64,000 nt of DNA, taken from contig JAOANR010000010.1 of NCBI GenBank assembly GCA_030278955.1, forward strand, positions 24,954,444 to 25,018,443, in the 5' to 3' direction. Both the position numbers and the translations under genes were made by a program. Positions 1 to 11,310 of this stretch are shown one piece after another (positions within the stretch are counted from its first letter, which is position 1; each line of letters starts with the position of its first letter). The notes under the pieces are model-generated. The model did not search any database and was not told where the DNA came from. It saw only the letters and a list, made by a program, of their open reading frames with translations. The stretch is from Hygrophila difformis (lineage: Eukaryota; Streptophyta; Magnoliopsida; Lamiales; Acanthaceae).

Positions 1-1218
1 ACGAGGCGGTCTCAAAGATAATGATAGTTTGAAGATCGGCTCAGCCTAGTGAACGGGATTTTTTGAAAGTTCGTATTTCAAAGTTATCAAATGTTCGATA
101 TCGCATTTTCATAGTTCGAGTTTTCTCAAGTTCGAAAAATCCTATTCGAGGCAGTTTACGCCTTTCTTAATTAAAAATTCGTTTTTACACCAAAAATTCT
201 GAAATTTTTACAGTAGTTCAAAAACACACACACAAACAACTTTCATGTTTTAAGTTTTTGGAAATAAGGTTCCGAAGTAAGTCGAAATTCGAGTTCATTG
301 CAAAGAATAATTTCTGTGTTAAAAACTGGTTTCGTCACAGGTTCGTGCAACGCCGATTAAAAATTCATTTCAAAACCAAACGATGCGAAATTTTTACAGT
401 AACTACAAAACACATTAAGGAACAACTTTCATGTTTTAAGAACTTGGAAATAATGAATTCTTGGTCTAGGAAGCAGAGGCCTCATCCCGTTTGCCTCGTC
501 ATCGCCGGAATACTCGCCGGAAAGTGGTCTCGGAGGGATTTTGGCTTGGAGAGGAGAATTTGAGAGAGTGAGGCTTTTGTTTTCTGTCCAAATGAGAATG
601 AGGGCGCCCCAATCCGCCCTTAAGCCTTTCCCAAAGGCTGTGATCCGGTTGCCCTCGATAGGGATTGGATTTTTGGCAAGAAAATCGCCATGGAAGGAAA
701 GTTTACACCTCCTGCACCTCTGGCGCGCTGGTGACGCGCACATAGGCCTTTGTCCGCGCGGAGCACGCGTGGTCTGCCCTGGAGTCGCGACTCCTCCGTC
801 CGCGCGGTGGCTGCGCGGCGGCGCGCGGAGGGCGCGGGCCGGCCGGACCGGCCGGTTCGGTGGTCCGCGTGTTCTGTCGGGTCTTTCCTTGCTTTCCCCT
901 ATCGGTTTTCTACGTGTTAGCTCGATTCCTTGGGTCGTTTCCGGCTCGGAATCCTTTCCTTAAACTTGTTACGAGTCCGGCTTATCGTTCGCAACATTTC
1001 CGTGTCCTAATTAGCCCAGTCTAAATTGGTTCCAACTCCTCCTATCGTCCTTGTGATCTATTTCGATTTTATCTTGTGATTTATTTCGTGATTTATTTTG
1101 TGATTTATTTCGTGACTGAACTTAGAAATTAGCTCCAAGCTGCCTACGTACCCTGTGAAGGGATCAAGTCATGACGTAGTTCAAAACAATTTGAATTTGT
1201 TTTTCCTCGGGTGTTACA
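1..1218 (-). mobile_element. Gypsy-type LTR, partial (U3 side), minus orientation
   Basis: This non-coding stretch resembles the LTR at 58999 when both are read on the plus strand. Both share segments built around 'aaattcatttc', 'gaaattttcacagt' and 'caacttttatgtttt', followed by a GC-rich region (700-870 here, 61360-61460 there). It ends in 'ggtgttaca' at 1218, which fits the CA terminus of this LTR group. No polypurine tract or primer site follows, so 1218 is probably an outer edge abutting older DNA. The left part lies outside the window. The orientation is inferred from the related LTRs, and the open frames inside it are not real genes. Confidence 0.55.
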
Positions 1219-2111
1219 TGCTGTTTGTCAGATACCTCCGCGAGGACACCCGAGGAAACAGCCTGTAAACCCACTTGATGGGCGCCACCCTATGGAGGGA
1301 AGGCAAGACCCTATGGAGAATAGGCAGGACCCTATGGAGGGTCGACATGACCGTTTAGAACAGATGGTGCTCACTATTGGTGTCGCGGTAGAACGACAAC
1401 TAGCAAGGGAAGAGGAGCAAGGTGGGCGACCCACTGACTACATAGAGGCTATACATAAATATCAGCCTCCCAAGTATGCCGGACATGAAGACCCGGCTAA
1501 ATTCAAAGGATGGATTGAGGCTTTTGATAAGCTACTAGAGGCGGTATAGTGCCCGGAAGAAAGAAGGGTGGAAGTAGCTACGTTTTTCCTAGGAGGCAAG
1601 GCAAATACCTTGTAGAGAAACCAAGAAATTTGGGACGTCAGTCGGCCAGAATTTCAGGAAGCCCTACGCGCAAGGTTCTACTCCACTAGCGTGAAGAATG
1701 CCAAGTAGGCAAGGCAGTCGCTCCGTCCACGAATACTATGAAAAATTCAATGAGCTCCTCCGCTTTGCCCCAGGACTGGTGAATATCGATCATGCACAAG
1801 CACAGAAGTTCGAGCTTGGACTGAACCAAGAAATTCGAGAAGGGTTAGGAGGGAAACAATTCTCTAGCCTCCAGAAGCTTTTTGATCGGGAAATGACAGT
1901 CGAGCGAGTTTGGCAGCCCAAGCGAAAGGAAGAGTAGGTCGGACAATCCTCAAAAGCCCATGAGAAGGGGCACTTTGAGCGGAGACAAGACAAAGGGAAC
2001 CTTAACCAACGTCGTGACTTTAATGGACCCAACCCGGGAAACGAAAATGGTATTCCCATACCAGACCCCTGCTTAAGATGCAAAAGGAGGCATTGGATGC
2101 AAGTATGCTGA
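1219..2111 (+). pseudogene. Decayed Ty3/gypsy gag
   Basis: Gag is the structural protein that packages element RNA. Translated pieces match a plant chromovirus-like Gag: a repeated 'RQDPMEGR'-type N-terminus, 'YQPPKYAGHEDPAKFKGWI' (1459-1515), 'SVHEYYEKFNELLRFAPGLV' (about 1723-1782), and a zinc knuckle near 2069-2107 with C-x2-C-x3-H-x4-C spacing. The frame is broken by TAG codons near 1547, 1612 and 1706 and by at least one frameshift near 1700, and it closes at a TGA right after the knuckle. No protease or reverse transcriptase follows. It is an old relic, probably truncated on the left by the neighbouring LTR. Confidence 0.8.
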
Positions 2112-3522
2112 AACTTTTGACAAATTTCCACACACGAGTCTTTTCTGAAATATCAAGTTTGAATTTATTAAAAGAAAGAGTTAAGATTTGTGGAAGGGGT
2201 TTAATGATATATTTGGGTTGTCACTTTTTATTACTCGTGTGGGAATCTGTGCTCCCGAAAGCGCACGGTGTCAAAGTTGCAGAATTTATGTGTAAGTACC
2301 GGGTCGTCTCTGGAAGATGTGCGATAGAAGCAGGGCCAACGCCCTTTAGCTAGACTTTCAACTGGTTACTCTCATCAATGAGGGGAAAACTAAGTCCTAA
2401 ATCTAATCTACCAAAGCAAATAAATACTAGTCTATAAAGCATGTAAACTATACTAAGAAAGCAAATAAACTACACTAAGAAAAGCATATAGAAAGCATGT
2501 CATAAATCTAATCTATAAAAGCATGTAAGAAAGCATGTAAATCTATGCTAACAAAGCAAATAAATCTAAGCTAGAAAGCAAAGTAAAAGACAGAAGGGAC
2601 ATGAATAAATAAATATTGGACATCAACGTCGACATCAAAGTCCAAGGGAAAGATCCCAAAATATTTGACTCACAATATCTAAATAATAATAGCATGCATA
2701 CAATAGTATAAAAAGATGAAAATAAAATGGTCCAAAATATATGGTGGACCTGGACAGAAGATGAACTACACAGAGGTTAAATAGCCTTGAGATGAGAAGA
2801 GTTCAAAAAGAACTTTTTATTTTGGCTAAAAAGATGGCATAAATAACTAGGATAATCTGGTTGCAAACATCTGCTATTCAGTTCCTAATCATTTAGGATG
2901 GGATGATGTTAGACAATAAAAAAGTCTTGGATGACAGTGTCGCTATCATTTAGACTTTCATTGTCTATGAAATAGGAAGAAAAACCTACATATTCCTTTA
3001 CTGCAACAATTATTAGACGATATTGACAGATATCAACTAACATTATTACAATTAAGGATTCAGGTTTGAAATTAAGATAAAGAAAATAAACTGTATCCAA
3101 ATAGGAGCTGGCTGAGTGGCTAATCGTTATCCCCGTAAAGAGACCTTTTTGCCGAAGCTTCCACCAGGCACTATTCAGACCATGCAAAATAGTAGACAGT
3201 AACAAGCACACAAACTAAGAACTAGTCGTATCCCCATAAATCTATACTAAATCTATACTAAGAAGCAAATAAGAAAGCAGAGGGGACCTTTTCGTCAACA
3301 GTAGTTTGCACTACCTCTTACTGTCTACTTCACACAAACACAAAATGAAAAATAATGTAATTTTTGTGTATTTTTAGCCTTCATACGACAAACCGTGTCA
3401 TATACAACAAACATGGCTATCGTACAGGGGAAGTGGTTGTCATATTTCAGCTTAAAACACATTTTTGACATTTTCTGGATTGTTTTTGGATTTTTAGAAT
3501 ATTATATTTTTTTAGGATTTTC

Positions 3523-3709
3523 AAAGTATTTCACACCTTAGGAACGTGTGTTATTGGGATTAAAGCAACTAAAGAGATTTTGGATTTTTAATAACATGTT
3601 TGTTTTGGGTTTTTAATAAAATATTTTTGTTTGTCACTTTTTTTTTGGATTATAATAGTTTTTATGATTTTTAAAGTATTTCACACCTTAGGAACGTGTG
3701 TTATTGGGA
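3523..3709. repeat. Direct repeat, 37 bp, 150 bp apart
   Basis: A 37-bp word starting 'aaagtatttcacacc' and ending 'gttattggga' is present identically at 3523-3559 and 3673-3709. Both copies sit in T-rich context with 'ggattttt' upstream, so this is probably a local duplication. Confidence 0.75.
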
Positions 3710-4150
3710 CACAACGGTTGTCGCTCCCGGAATATGGGTATTGGATAATTTATTTGAGAATCCAATTTATTGGGTTCCATATTCGTTTTATTGGAAGAAT
3801 GTTTTATTAACAGAATTAATGAATCAAAGAATTAAGTTAGTAGTATTGTTAGAAGTTAGTAAGTTAGACAAACAATTAACAAATAAGAGAATTAACAAAC
3901 ATAAGAACAATTTATTGCAATCTAGCTAATAATTCAACAATGATATTTACACTAAACCAATAATTAAGGCAAGTTCAAGCAAATGAATAAAAGATTAAAA
4001 GAATTAAGGCCAAAATAAAATAATATTACTACTAAATACTAAAAATACATGATTTATAAAAAAGAATGGTATTTTAACACTAAAAAATATACATATATAT
4101 ATATAAATAGGAGCAAACATGAAGTGAATAATAATAATAAAAAAATAATC

Positions 4151-4263
4151 CTACTATACTTATAAATAAGAAAGAATTAGAATTAAAATACGTAATAAAT
4201 ATATAACTACTACACTTATAGATAAGAAAAGAATTAGAATTAAAATACGTAATAAATGTATAA
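4151..4263. repeat. Tandem duplication, about 56 bp x 2
   Basis: Two adjacent copies start 'ctactatactta' and 'ctactacactta'. They share 'agaattagaatta' followed by 'aaatacgtaataaat', with a few substitutions and a small indel. There is no coding potential. Confidence 0.75.
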
Positions 4264-5617
4264 CTCTTATTTTTATTAAACACCAATTTTCACCACAAAA
4301 CTCATTTTATTTTTATTTATCAAAATCACCATTTCTTCACTCTCAACACCAAAAATTAATTAAATCAAGTTATTTATTCCAAATTTAAAATCACACCAAG
4401 CAATTATTTTACTAATTAAAATTCCAAGTGACTAAAAAGAATACAAAGAATTTAAAGAATTGCACACACTTCATGAGCATTCTCACAAATAATCCAACCA
4501 TATCAAGAGTCCAAAAAATACCACCAAACACCAATCCCACAAATAACCATTTATACATTTTATTTTCCAATCATCTCAATAGTCTAATTTCATCAAAACC
4601 AACATCTTTCTCAAAACCTCAATTTATTCAAAAATCCTATATCAAGAACACCAAATCGATTTTTCAAAAATAACCAATGCTCAAATAATCAATTTAATCA
4701 CAAACTACCGAAAAATCAAAAGAATCACATTAACTTTATTAAAACCATTTTTCTTCCTTCAAAAATTCTAACAGATTCAAATCACCAAATTTATTTAACA
4801 AACCTTTCATGCTCAAAAAAATTCCAATCAACAATAGATTTCAAAACACCTAATTATTTCAAAGAATATTTCTAACATCTAAACATATTAAAAGAATTTT
4901 TATAGATCTAATCCTAAGCCCTAAAATATGCACCTAAGATTCCAATAAAAAACAACACCACAACATTAACCACAAGGAATCAGTCCACTAAACTACACAT
5001 TTATACATTATACACAAAGAATCAACAACAAAAATAAACATCTCTCAAGCAAGCAAACGATGAAGACAACAAACAAGAAATGAATAAAAGAGATTGGACC
5101 GTCCGTGTCGGCTCCTCCTACACAGTCGCTGCTGCTCTGCCCCCAGGCCACCATTGTCCTCATTCCGCATCCATCTCCCCACCACAATGCTACTGTTCCG
5201 TTCCATCCAGCCACTGCATCTACTTCACATCTCATAGCTGCTGGTCTCCTCATCACAGCACCATTTTTGTCTCCACCAGGCCTACTCCGTTCCCTAGCGC
5301 TCCAATGTCTCACGCCTGCTGCTCGTTCAGAGCTATATCACCACTGCCGGAATCACCACAGCCGCTGCTCCCTCAGGTAGCCCCCTTGCTTCAGCCCAGC
5401 ACCTCCTCATGGATGTCTTGCTCGCTCACGCCTCCAGGCCACCAGCTGTGCCCCTAGACTCCACAACACAGCTGCTCCGGTAGCTCTGTCCAACATCATC
5501 TAAAATCATCTAGTCACCAACATCAAACAACTTCATTATTCGACTCGTCAAAACCATAAAGAATAACCAAGCAATTACTCAACCTTTATTTACATTCCAA
5601 AAATCTGAATTTATTCA

Positions 5618-5920
5618 TGTTGAAAAACGGCATAAACATCAAATGCCGTAAAAGTAACAGGAATCGCCGAAGTCCAAGAAGGAGGCTCATCTACCTCGCC
5701 GAAAAGCTTGAAGCCACAATAAGAACAGTATTAGCATGTGTTCATTGTCTGTTGTTTATTTTCGATTCTATAAATAGGTACTTCCATTGTTGTAAAACTC
5801 AGAGCGAAGCAAAGCAAGAAATGCAAAGAAAGCTTTAGTTATACAACTCTCCGCTTTTGATTATCCTTTTCAGATACAAAAGTGTAAAGTGTCTTGTGTG
5901 TGTGAGATATCAAATCCACA
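5618..5920 (+). repeat. Copia 5' LTR
   Basis: It begins TGTTGAAAAACGG and ends TCCACA four bases before the primer-binding site. At 303 bp the length is typical of copia LTRs. A TATA box (TATAAATA, 5769-5776) marks the U3/R region. The start is inferred from the TG dinucleotide, because no second LTR is available for comparison. Confidence 0.7.
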
Positions 5921-5923
5921 AAT

Positions 5924-5935
5924 TGGTATCAGAGC
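5924..5935 (+). promoter_or_regulatory. Primer-binding site (initiator tRNA-Met)
   Basis: TGGTATCAGAGC is the standard plant LTR-element complement to the 3' end of initiator tRNA-Met. It lies four bases after the LTR end and fixes the plus orientation. Confidence 0.92.
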
Positions 5936-6488
5936 CTGAGTAATCAAAACTCAGAGCAAAACATTTTGAGTATAAATACTCGAATTAAAAGAATTAAATT
6001 TACCCACCGTGGTTTCCTCCGAGCTGTTGTCCACCGCCTTCAACATCTTTCCGGTGAACACGCACCGCCTCCACTGCCGCCCAGACCAGCCTCCGCCGAG
6101 TTGCCTCCAGCGCCGCCCATCAAGCACTGCCAAGCTCCCACCACCGCTGCCTTTGTCTCCTGCCGCTGCCCGGTGCTGCTCCTCCATCCACCGAGCACTG
6201 CCCCTTCAAATTCTTGCCGCATGCGCACCACCCTGAACAGCCGCTGCTGTACTTTCTTGTTGCCGCTGCTACCTTGTTTCTTTGAAAGAAATGAACAAGA
6301 GGAAGGAAGATAGTAAATAATTGAAAGAAAAGATTCTGAAATCTGGCTTACACGTGGAGAAAGCCACCCACCAAAATTCAATTCACATTAAAGTGAAGGC
6401 AGGAGGGGTGTTGGACTTCAATTCACGTTAAAGTGAAGGCAGGAGAGGTGTTGGGCATTAAATTCCATAGCGAATTTAATAGTTGACC

Positions 6489-6600
6489 ATAAATATATAT
6501 ATATATATATATTATATTTACATATATATTATATATATTTGATATATATACATATATATTAAAGCAAAAAAAAGATATATATATATATATATAAATATAT
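6489..6600. repeat. (TA)n-rich microsatellite
   Basis: A long, imperfect run of TA dinucleotides lies immediately upstream of the copia gag start codon. It may be polymorphic and prone to assembly error. Confidence 0.85.
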
Positions 6601-6616
6601 TATTTATCCAGGTCAA

Positions 6617-7114
6617 ATGGCGAATATCACGGGACAAATGTCACTGCCGCAGCTCACAAAAGCAAATTACGAGAAATGGAGTATTCAAATGAAAGCCCTT
6701 CTCGGAGCTCAAGATGCATGGGACGTGGTTCAAAATGGTTTTGTAGAACCAGAAAATACCGGGAAATTAACTGCAGCAGAACAAAAAGCATTGAAAGATG
6801 CGCGGTCCAAAGATAGCGGAGCCCTATACATGTTATTCCGAGCCGTTGACGAATCAGGCTTCGAAAAAATATCCGGTGCCACCACCTCAAAAGAAGCGTG
6901 GGACATCCTGGAAAAATCATTCAAAGGAGCCGATCGGGTAAAGCAAGTGCGTCTCCAAACCCTTCGTGGAGAGCTTGAAAGCATGAAAATGAAGGAGTCA
7001 GAAAACGTGTCCGACTACGTCACACGTGTCCAGACCGTGGCAAACCAACTCAATCGGAATGGAGAAGAATTGTCCGATGCCAGAATTGTGGAGAAAATAT
7101 TGAGATCATTAACT
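6617..7114 (+). CDS. Copia Gag polyprotein N-terminus (partial)
   Basis: 166 codons are open from ATG 6617 to the gap. Gag assembles the virus-like particle in the cytoplasm. The N-terminus 'LPQLTKANYEKWSIQMKALL' is a DUF4219-type segment. It is followed by a UBN2/gag-polypeptide domain: 'SKEAWDILEKSFKGAD', then 'LQTLRGELESMKMKESENVS', 'YVTRVQTVANQL' and 'ILRSLT'. No stops or frameshifts are seen, so the copy may be fairly young. The zinc knuckle, protease, integrase, RT and RNase H expected downstream fall in the gap. Any ORF drawn across the Ns is an artefact. Confidence 0.88.
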
Positions 7115-7614
7115 NNNNNNNNNNNNNNNNNNNNNNNNNNNNNNNNNNNNNNNNNNNNNNNNNNNNNNNNNNNNNNNNNNNNNNNNNNNNNNNNNNNNNN
7201 NNNNNNNNNNNNNNNNNNNNNNNNNNNNNNNNNNNNNNNNNNNNNNNNNNNNNNNNNNNNNNNNNNNNNNNNNNNNNNNNNNNNNNNNNNNNNNNNNNNN
7301 NNNNNNNNNNNNNNNNNNNNNNNNNNNNNNNNNNNNNNNNNNNNNNNNNNNNNNNNNNNNNNNNNNNNNNNNNNNNNNNNNNNNNNNNNNNNNNNNNNNN
7401 NNNNNNNNNNNNNNNNNNNNNNNNNNNNNNNNNNNNNNNNNNNNNNNNNNNNNNNNNNNNNNNNNNNNNNNNNNNNNNNNNNNNNNNNNNNNNNNNNNNN
7501 NNNNNNNNNNNNNNNNNNNNNNNNNNNNNNNNNNNNNNNNNNNNNNNNNNNNNNNNNNNNNNNNNNNNNNNNNNNNNNNNNNNNNNNNNNNNNNNNNNNN
7601 NNNNNNNNNNNNNN
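7115..7614. other. Assembly gap (500 N)
   Basis: Exactly 500 Ns, a common placeholder for a gap of unknown size. A copia element enters from the left and a different minus-strand LTR element's leader emerges on the right, so at least one element boundary is hidden. Confidence 0.98.
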
Positions 7615-7943
7615 ATTCTGCTCGTGCCTATATGCATATGTGTGTGTGTCCCCATCCCAAAATTTAACTTTAAAAATACTTGGCATAGTCTTTTCAAAAT
7701 ATTTCGTGCAAAAATTTTGATAATTTAAATGCACTACTCTTTAGAGCAAAACTGGCTCTTCAAAAAAGATATTTCCCTTGCAAAAATTGTAATAATTTAA
7801 ATGCACTAATTCAATGCCTCCAAATGCTTTTCGTGTAAAAATTTAAAAATTTTAATACACTACTTATGCCTTAAGACTTTTAAAATAATTTATGGTGCAT
7901 AAATTTTTAAATAATTTAAATGCACAAATTCCAAGAGCAAAAC
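7615..7943 (-). other. Leader region of a minus-strand LTR element
   Basis: AT-rich and non-coding, next to a minus-strand primer-binding site. It contains loosely repeated 'aataatttaaatgcacta' words (about 7707, 7790, 7910). By position it is the 5' untranslated leader of the element whose LTR starts at 7959. Its gag would be in the gap. Confidence 0.55.
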
Positions 7944-7955
7944 GCTCTGATACCA
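7944..7955 (-). promoter_or_regulatory. Primer-binding site (initiator tRNA-Met), minus strand
   Basis: GCTCTGATACCA is the reverse complement of the tRNA-Met primer site. It lies three bases from the TGTAACACC boundary at 7959, which defines that boundary as the 3' end of a 5' LTR read on the minus strand. Confidence 0.9.
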
Positions 7956-10189
7956 AACTGTAACACCCCCCATTTTCTTTAATAAACAGCGGAAGCAAAG
8001 AGCGGAAAAGGGTGGGGTGCTACCCGCCACGTATTCCAGATTGTCCAAAATACGCCAAGGCTAACATAACAAATTGCAGAAAACTCAATACTGAATGTAT
8101 ATGCTAACCACGTTCCGGACAAGCTAGCATATAATTCGTAAAGAAGCTTATATACTGTGAAAAGTATAAAATAAGCTTAAATAAAAAAAATGTTTGGTGG
8201 AGCGTAACCAAACGGAGGACTGCGTTCCTCGGAAGCACGCAACAACGATTATGGAATAAATCCATGGAAGTTTTTATCTTAAAAGAGGTTGTGCCTCGCA
8301 TTTGAAAAATATTATAGAAAGGGGTTGTCTAACTCGCATTTCAAAATAACACTGCTAAACGCAGGATACAATGTTTAAACAGTAGGGCACAAGGTTTGCA
8401 CAAACGGGATAAAACCCAAATATTTGTTTATGCTTGATAATTAATTTCCAATACTTCATAAAAATTATTTTTCGCCTCATAAGATTTTTATCTATGCCAA
8501 GTAGTATCATTTCATCCCAAAGAGGACTTAAAAATACATGTTCTTATAATACCCCATACCGTGCCCGTGCAAAATATACTCTATCGAACCTTGCAGATCT
8601 GAAACCTGAAAGGAAATGGTGACAAGTGTAGAGTCAGCGAAAACAATCGCTGAGTAAGTAGACGTTTACTCCTGGAGGAGGTTGGGTTGCAGAAATAATT
8701 TAAAATGACAGTTATGGAATAAGGCATGCTTAAACGAGAATAATTTATGCATAAAGTCAATATTAATCTATATCCTGGGAAAAGATAATACAGCAATATG
8801 CGTTTACCGAAATTTAATATTTCAGCCACCGTGTGTGGGGTTCCGCTCTAGGGCTCTAGTCCCACTCGAAGGTAGGGTCCCTGTTTTGTCGGACTCAAGT
8901 CCCACATGCACTCAAGGGTGTGGGGGAGGTAAGAAATTTCCTCAAGCCCACTATGAGAAAAGACCGATGACACCGAGCTATGAGTCCCAATAGTCCCCGT
9001 GTGGCTATTAAGTTCACAGTAACGTGGGAGTTGGGCAGCTACGACCCATGGCACCTCGCTCATCCCCGTAACAATGCGCGCTAAAAAATTCGTAGGATTT
9101 TGAGAATGGTTACAAAGATTGTTAAGCACAGTAAATACAGCATACCAAGATATCCAAAAGCAGTAGAGAGCTATAAGCATAAATTTAAAAATAAGAAAAC
9201 AGTCTTTAAAATTTATGCTTAAGCTAAATAAATTAAGGCTTACTCCAAAGAGTAAAAATCTACTTACTGTCACCGAATATGGGATGGATGCAACACACGC
9301 GCACAGGCTACGAGCAGATAATCCCTTTTCAGCTACTTGACTAAGAAAAATACTCTAATATCAATTTATATGCTATAATTATTCTCTTACTAAAATAATA
9401 ACTAAAATTCTTAACTTAACAAATCTTACACCGAATACTCCTGCTAGACCAGTTTGCTAATAATCCTCCAGTGGAACTAAGAAGCAGCTACTTAGAGAAT
9501 AGGGGACTTCAACAGAAAAGCAAGAAACGCAGAAGAAGTAAGAAAGAAACGGAAGAATGGAGCAGCAAGATTGGAATGGGAGGTGTGATTTATATAGAGG
9601 AAGTAGCCTCTTCCTTTTTCCCGGATCAGAGCTCTCTCCCCACTGCTTCAACACTTTATCCAGCAGGTTTCTAGAACCCATCAAATCCTTTCCCCCTACA
9701 CGCCACCGCCCACCTCTCTCCTTCTCTTCCTATTTCCTTTCGGTTTTCTCCTTCCCATCAGTCCCATTTTCCCAATTTCTCCATTTATCCACTCCAAGCT
9801 CGGTTCTTCAAATGGAACTCCATGAGACCCACTAGGTAAAATCCTCCTCTCATCTTCTCCTTTCCCTCCTTGTCCAATTCTATCTCTTTTCTGCTCCTCC
9901 ATTTTTTTCTTTTCCATGGTGTTTGCAAAAAAAAAAGTTTGGTGTTGATGGAAGGGTGAAGGGGCGGCACACCCTCCTGCAGCGGCGGCGGCGGCGGCCA
10001 TGTGAGCGGCGTCCGGCGGCGTCAGCGGGCGAGCGGCGGGGAGCTTGGTGGCCGGCAGCTTCAGCGGCCTCCTCTTCCTCCTCTCGATCCCATCTTCTCC
10101 TCCTCTCTGTTTTGATTTCTCCATTCCTTTTCTTTTTCGTCTTTGATTTTGATTTGGTATTGTGGATTTTGGATTTGGGTGGATGGTGA

Positions 10190-10621
10190 GGGCGGATTTT
10201 GGTGGTGGCTCGAGGTGGCTGTTTTGGAGGCGAAAATGGAGATGGTGGCGACGAGGGAGGTTCACGGTGGTGGAGGCGATCTCGGCCTCCTTCCCCCTCT
10301 TTCTTTCTTTTTTCTATTTTGGTTTGTTTTTGGGTTTGTTATTGTTGATGAATCTATGGTGGATGGAGGGTAGTCAGCGGTGGTGGAGACCATGGGGGTG
10401 GCCGGAAATGATTTGATTTTGGTGGTGGTGGTGGCGGCAGGCCGAGGGAGGTGGTGGCCGGATTGTGGCCGAAGGGAGGATGTGGTGGTGAAGTGGTGGT
10501 CGGAAATGGAACGGGGAGGAAGATTTGGTGGTGGACGTGTGCGAGGTGGCCGGCCGGCGGCGGCCGGAGGCTCGCCGGCGGCGAGCGCGGCGCCGGAAGA
10601 GGGGGGGGGGGGGGGGGGGGG
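10190..10621. repeat. G-rich block ending in a 21-G run
   Basis: The plus strand is packed with GGTGG, GGCGG and GGG words and ends in an uninterrupted G run at 10601-10621. It would be the C-rich sense strand of the presumed U3. Quadruplex formation is plausible but unproven, and the run length may be an assembly artefact. Confidence 0.75.
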
Positions 10622-11310
10622 CGACGGCAGGATGACTTTAGATTAGGGTTAAGGTTTTGTTTGGGGTATTGGGCCAGGGTTTGGTTTGGGCCTTGGTTTA
10701 GTTTGGGCTCAATTACTCCCTATTCCTTGTTGGACTTGGACTGTTTCAAGACTTGATTATTTGGCCCAATTTAAAATACCCACTTATGGACTTAATTGAC
10801 TAATTAATCTAAGTTGTGGACTTAATAGTTTAATTATCCGGTGTAGTTAGTCAGGTAATTTGGGACAATCGCATATTAACGGTCGGGCAATTCCCGATAA
10901 TTAAATGGGTTAAGTGTTTATTTAATTTCAAAGACTAAATTTTTATAGCCTAATTTATGTTTAGTGTTATTTAATGTATTAGCTCATCTATTAATTTCTC
11001 ACCGTTAGCAATGTGATTCAAACTTCAAATTCCTTAATCCGGATAATTAATTGTTAAATGAGTCACTAGATAATTTATATTCAATTGGTCAAGTATTCTT
11101 AATTCAATCTTGATGATTAATTTGTAATATAATTTGAGTCCGAAATTATTATCGCACTAGTCGTCTTTAATTATCCTTAATCTCAAACCCCAAATACTAA
11201 ACTTTTAATTAAGCTTTTAGTTTTAATTGCATAATGTAGTTCCGTAGACGTACGGATTTTTTTTTTCGGAGAAAGGGAGGGCCGAAGCCGGTATTATATA
11301 ATCAAAAACA

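Larger units (their letters stand above)
2112..5617. other. Gene-free AT-rich stretch
   Basis: I see no supportable gene here. The first 1.2 kb has loosely repeated 'aagcaaataaatcta'-like words (2400-2600). 4000-4900 is very AT-rich. A pyrimidine-rich block at 5100-5460 is open in two overlapping frames, but the implied Pro/Ser/His-rich peptides are low complexity and look compositional. Two small repeats are listed separately. It is probably decayed non-coding transposon DNA of unknown family. Confidence 0.5.
5618..7114 (+). mobile_element. Ty1/copia retrotransposon, 5' portion up to the gap
   Basis: The order is 5' LTR, primer-binding site, pyrimidine-rich leader, TA-rich microsatellite and gag. 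The pol region and the 3' LTR would lie in or beyond the 500-N gap, so completeness cannot be judged. A 40-bp tandem duplication ending 'aggtgttgg' lies in the leader at about 6376-6459. The leader, nearly 700 bp, is long for copia. Confidence 0.8.

Noticed and set aside
2255..2345. Possible LTR edge or primer site around 'taagtaccgggtcgtctc'
   Set aside because: It resembles motifs seen near LTR junctions, but no LTR pair or known tRNA complement could be established.
3297..3440. CACTA-like subterminal words ('cactacctcttac', 'cgacaaaccgtgtcata')
   Set aside because: No paired terminal repeats or 3-bp duplication found; too weak to call.
5080..5460. Pro/Ser/His-rich ORFs of 91-125 codons
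   Set aside because: Two overlapping frames are open at once in a C-rich block with no domain; the pattern is compositional.
5951..6381. Overlapping Pro/Ala/Ser-rich and Gly-rich ORFs on both strands in the copia leader
   Set aside because: Mirror-image open frames in GC-biased sequence between the primer site and gag; no domain and no conserved start.
6617..7734. Long frames on both strands running through the N block
   Set aside because: They exist only because Ns are read as open codons; only 6617-7114 has real coding sequence.
9696..10756. Several Gly/Arg/Trp-rich ORFs on both strands, including a 189-codon minus frame
   Set aside because: They lie in a G-rich presumed U3 with triplet-like composition; every frame is open by bias and none resembles a known protein.
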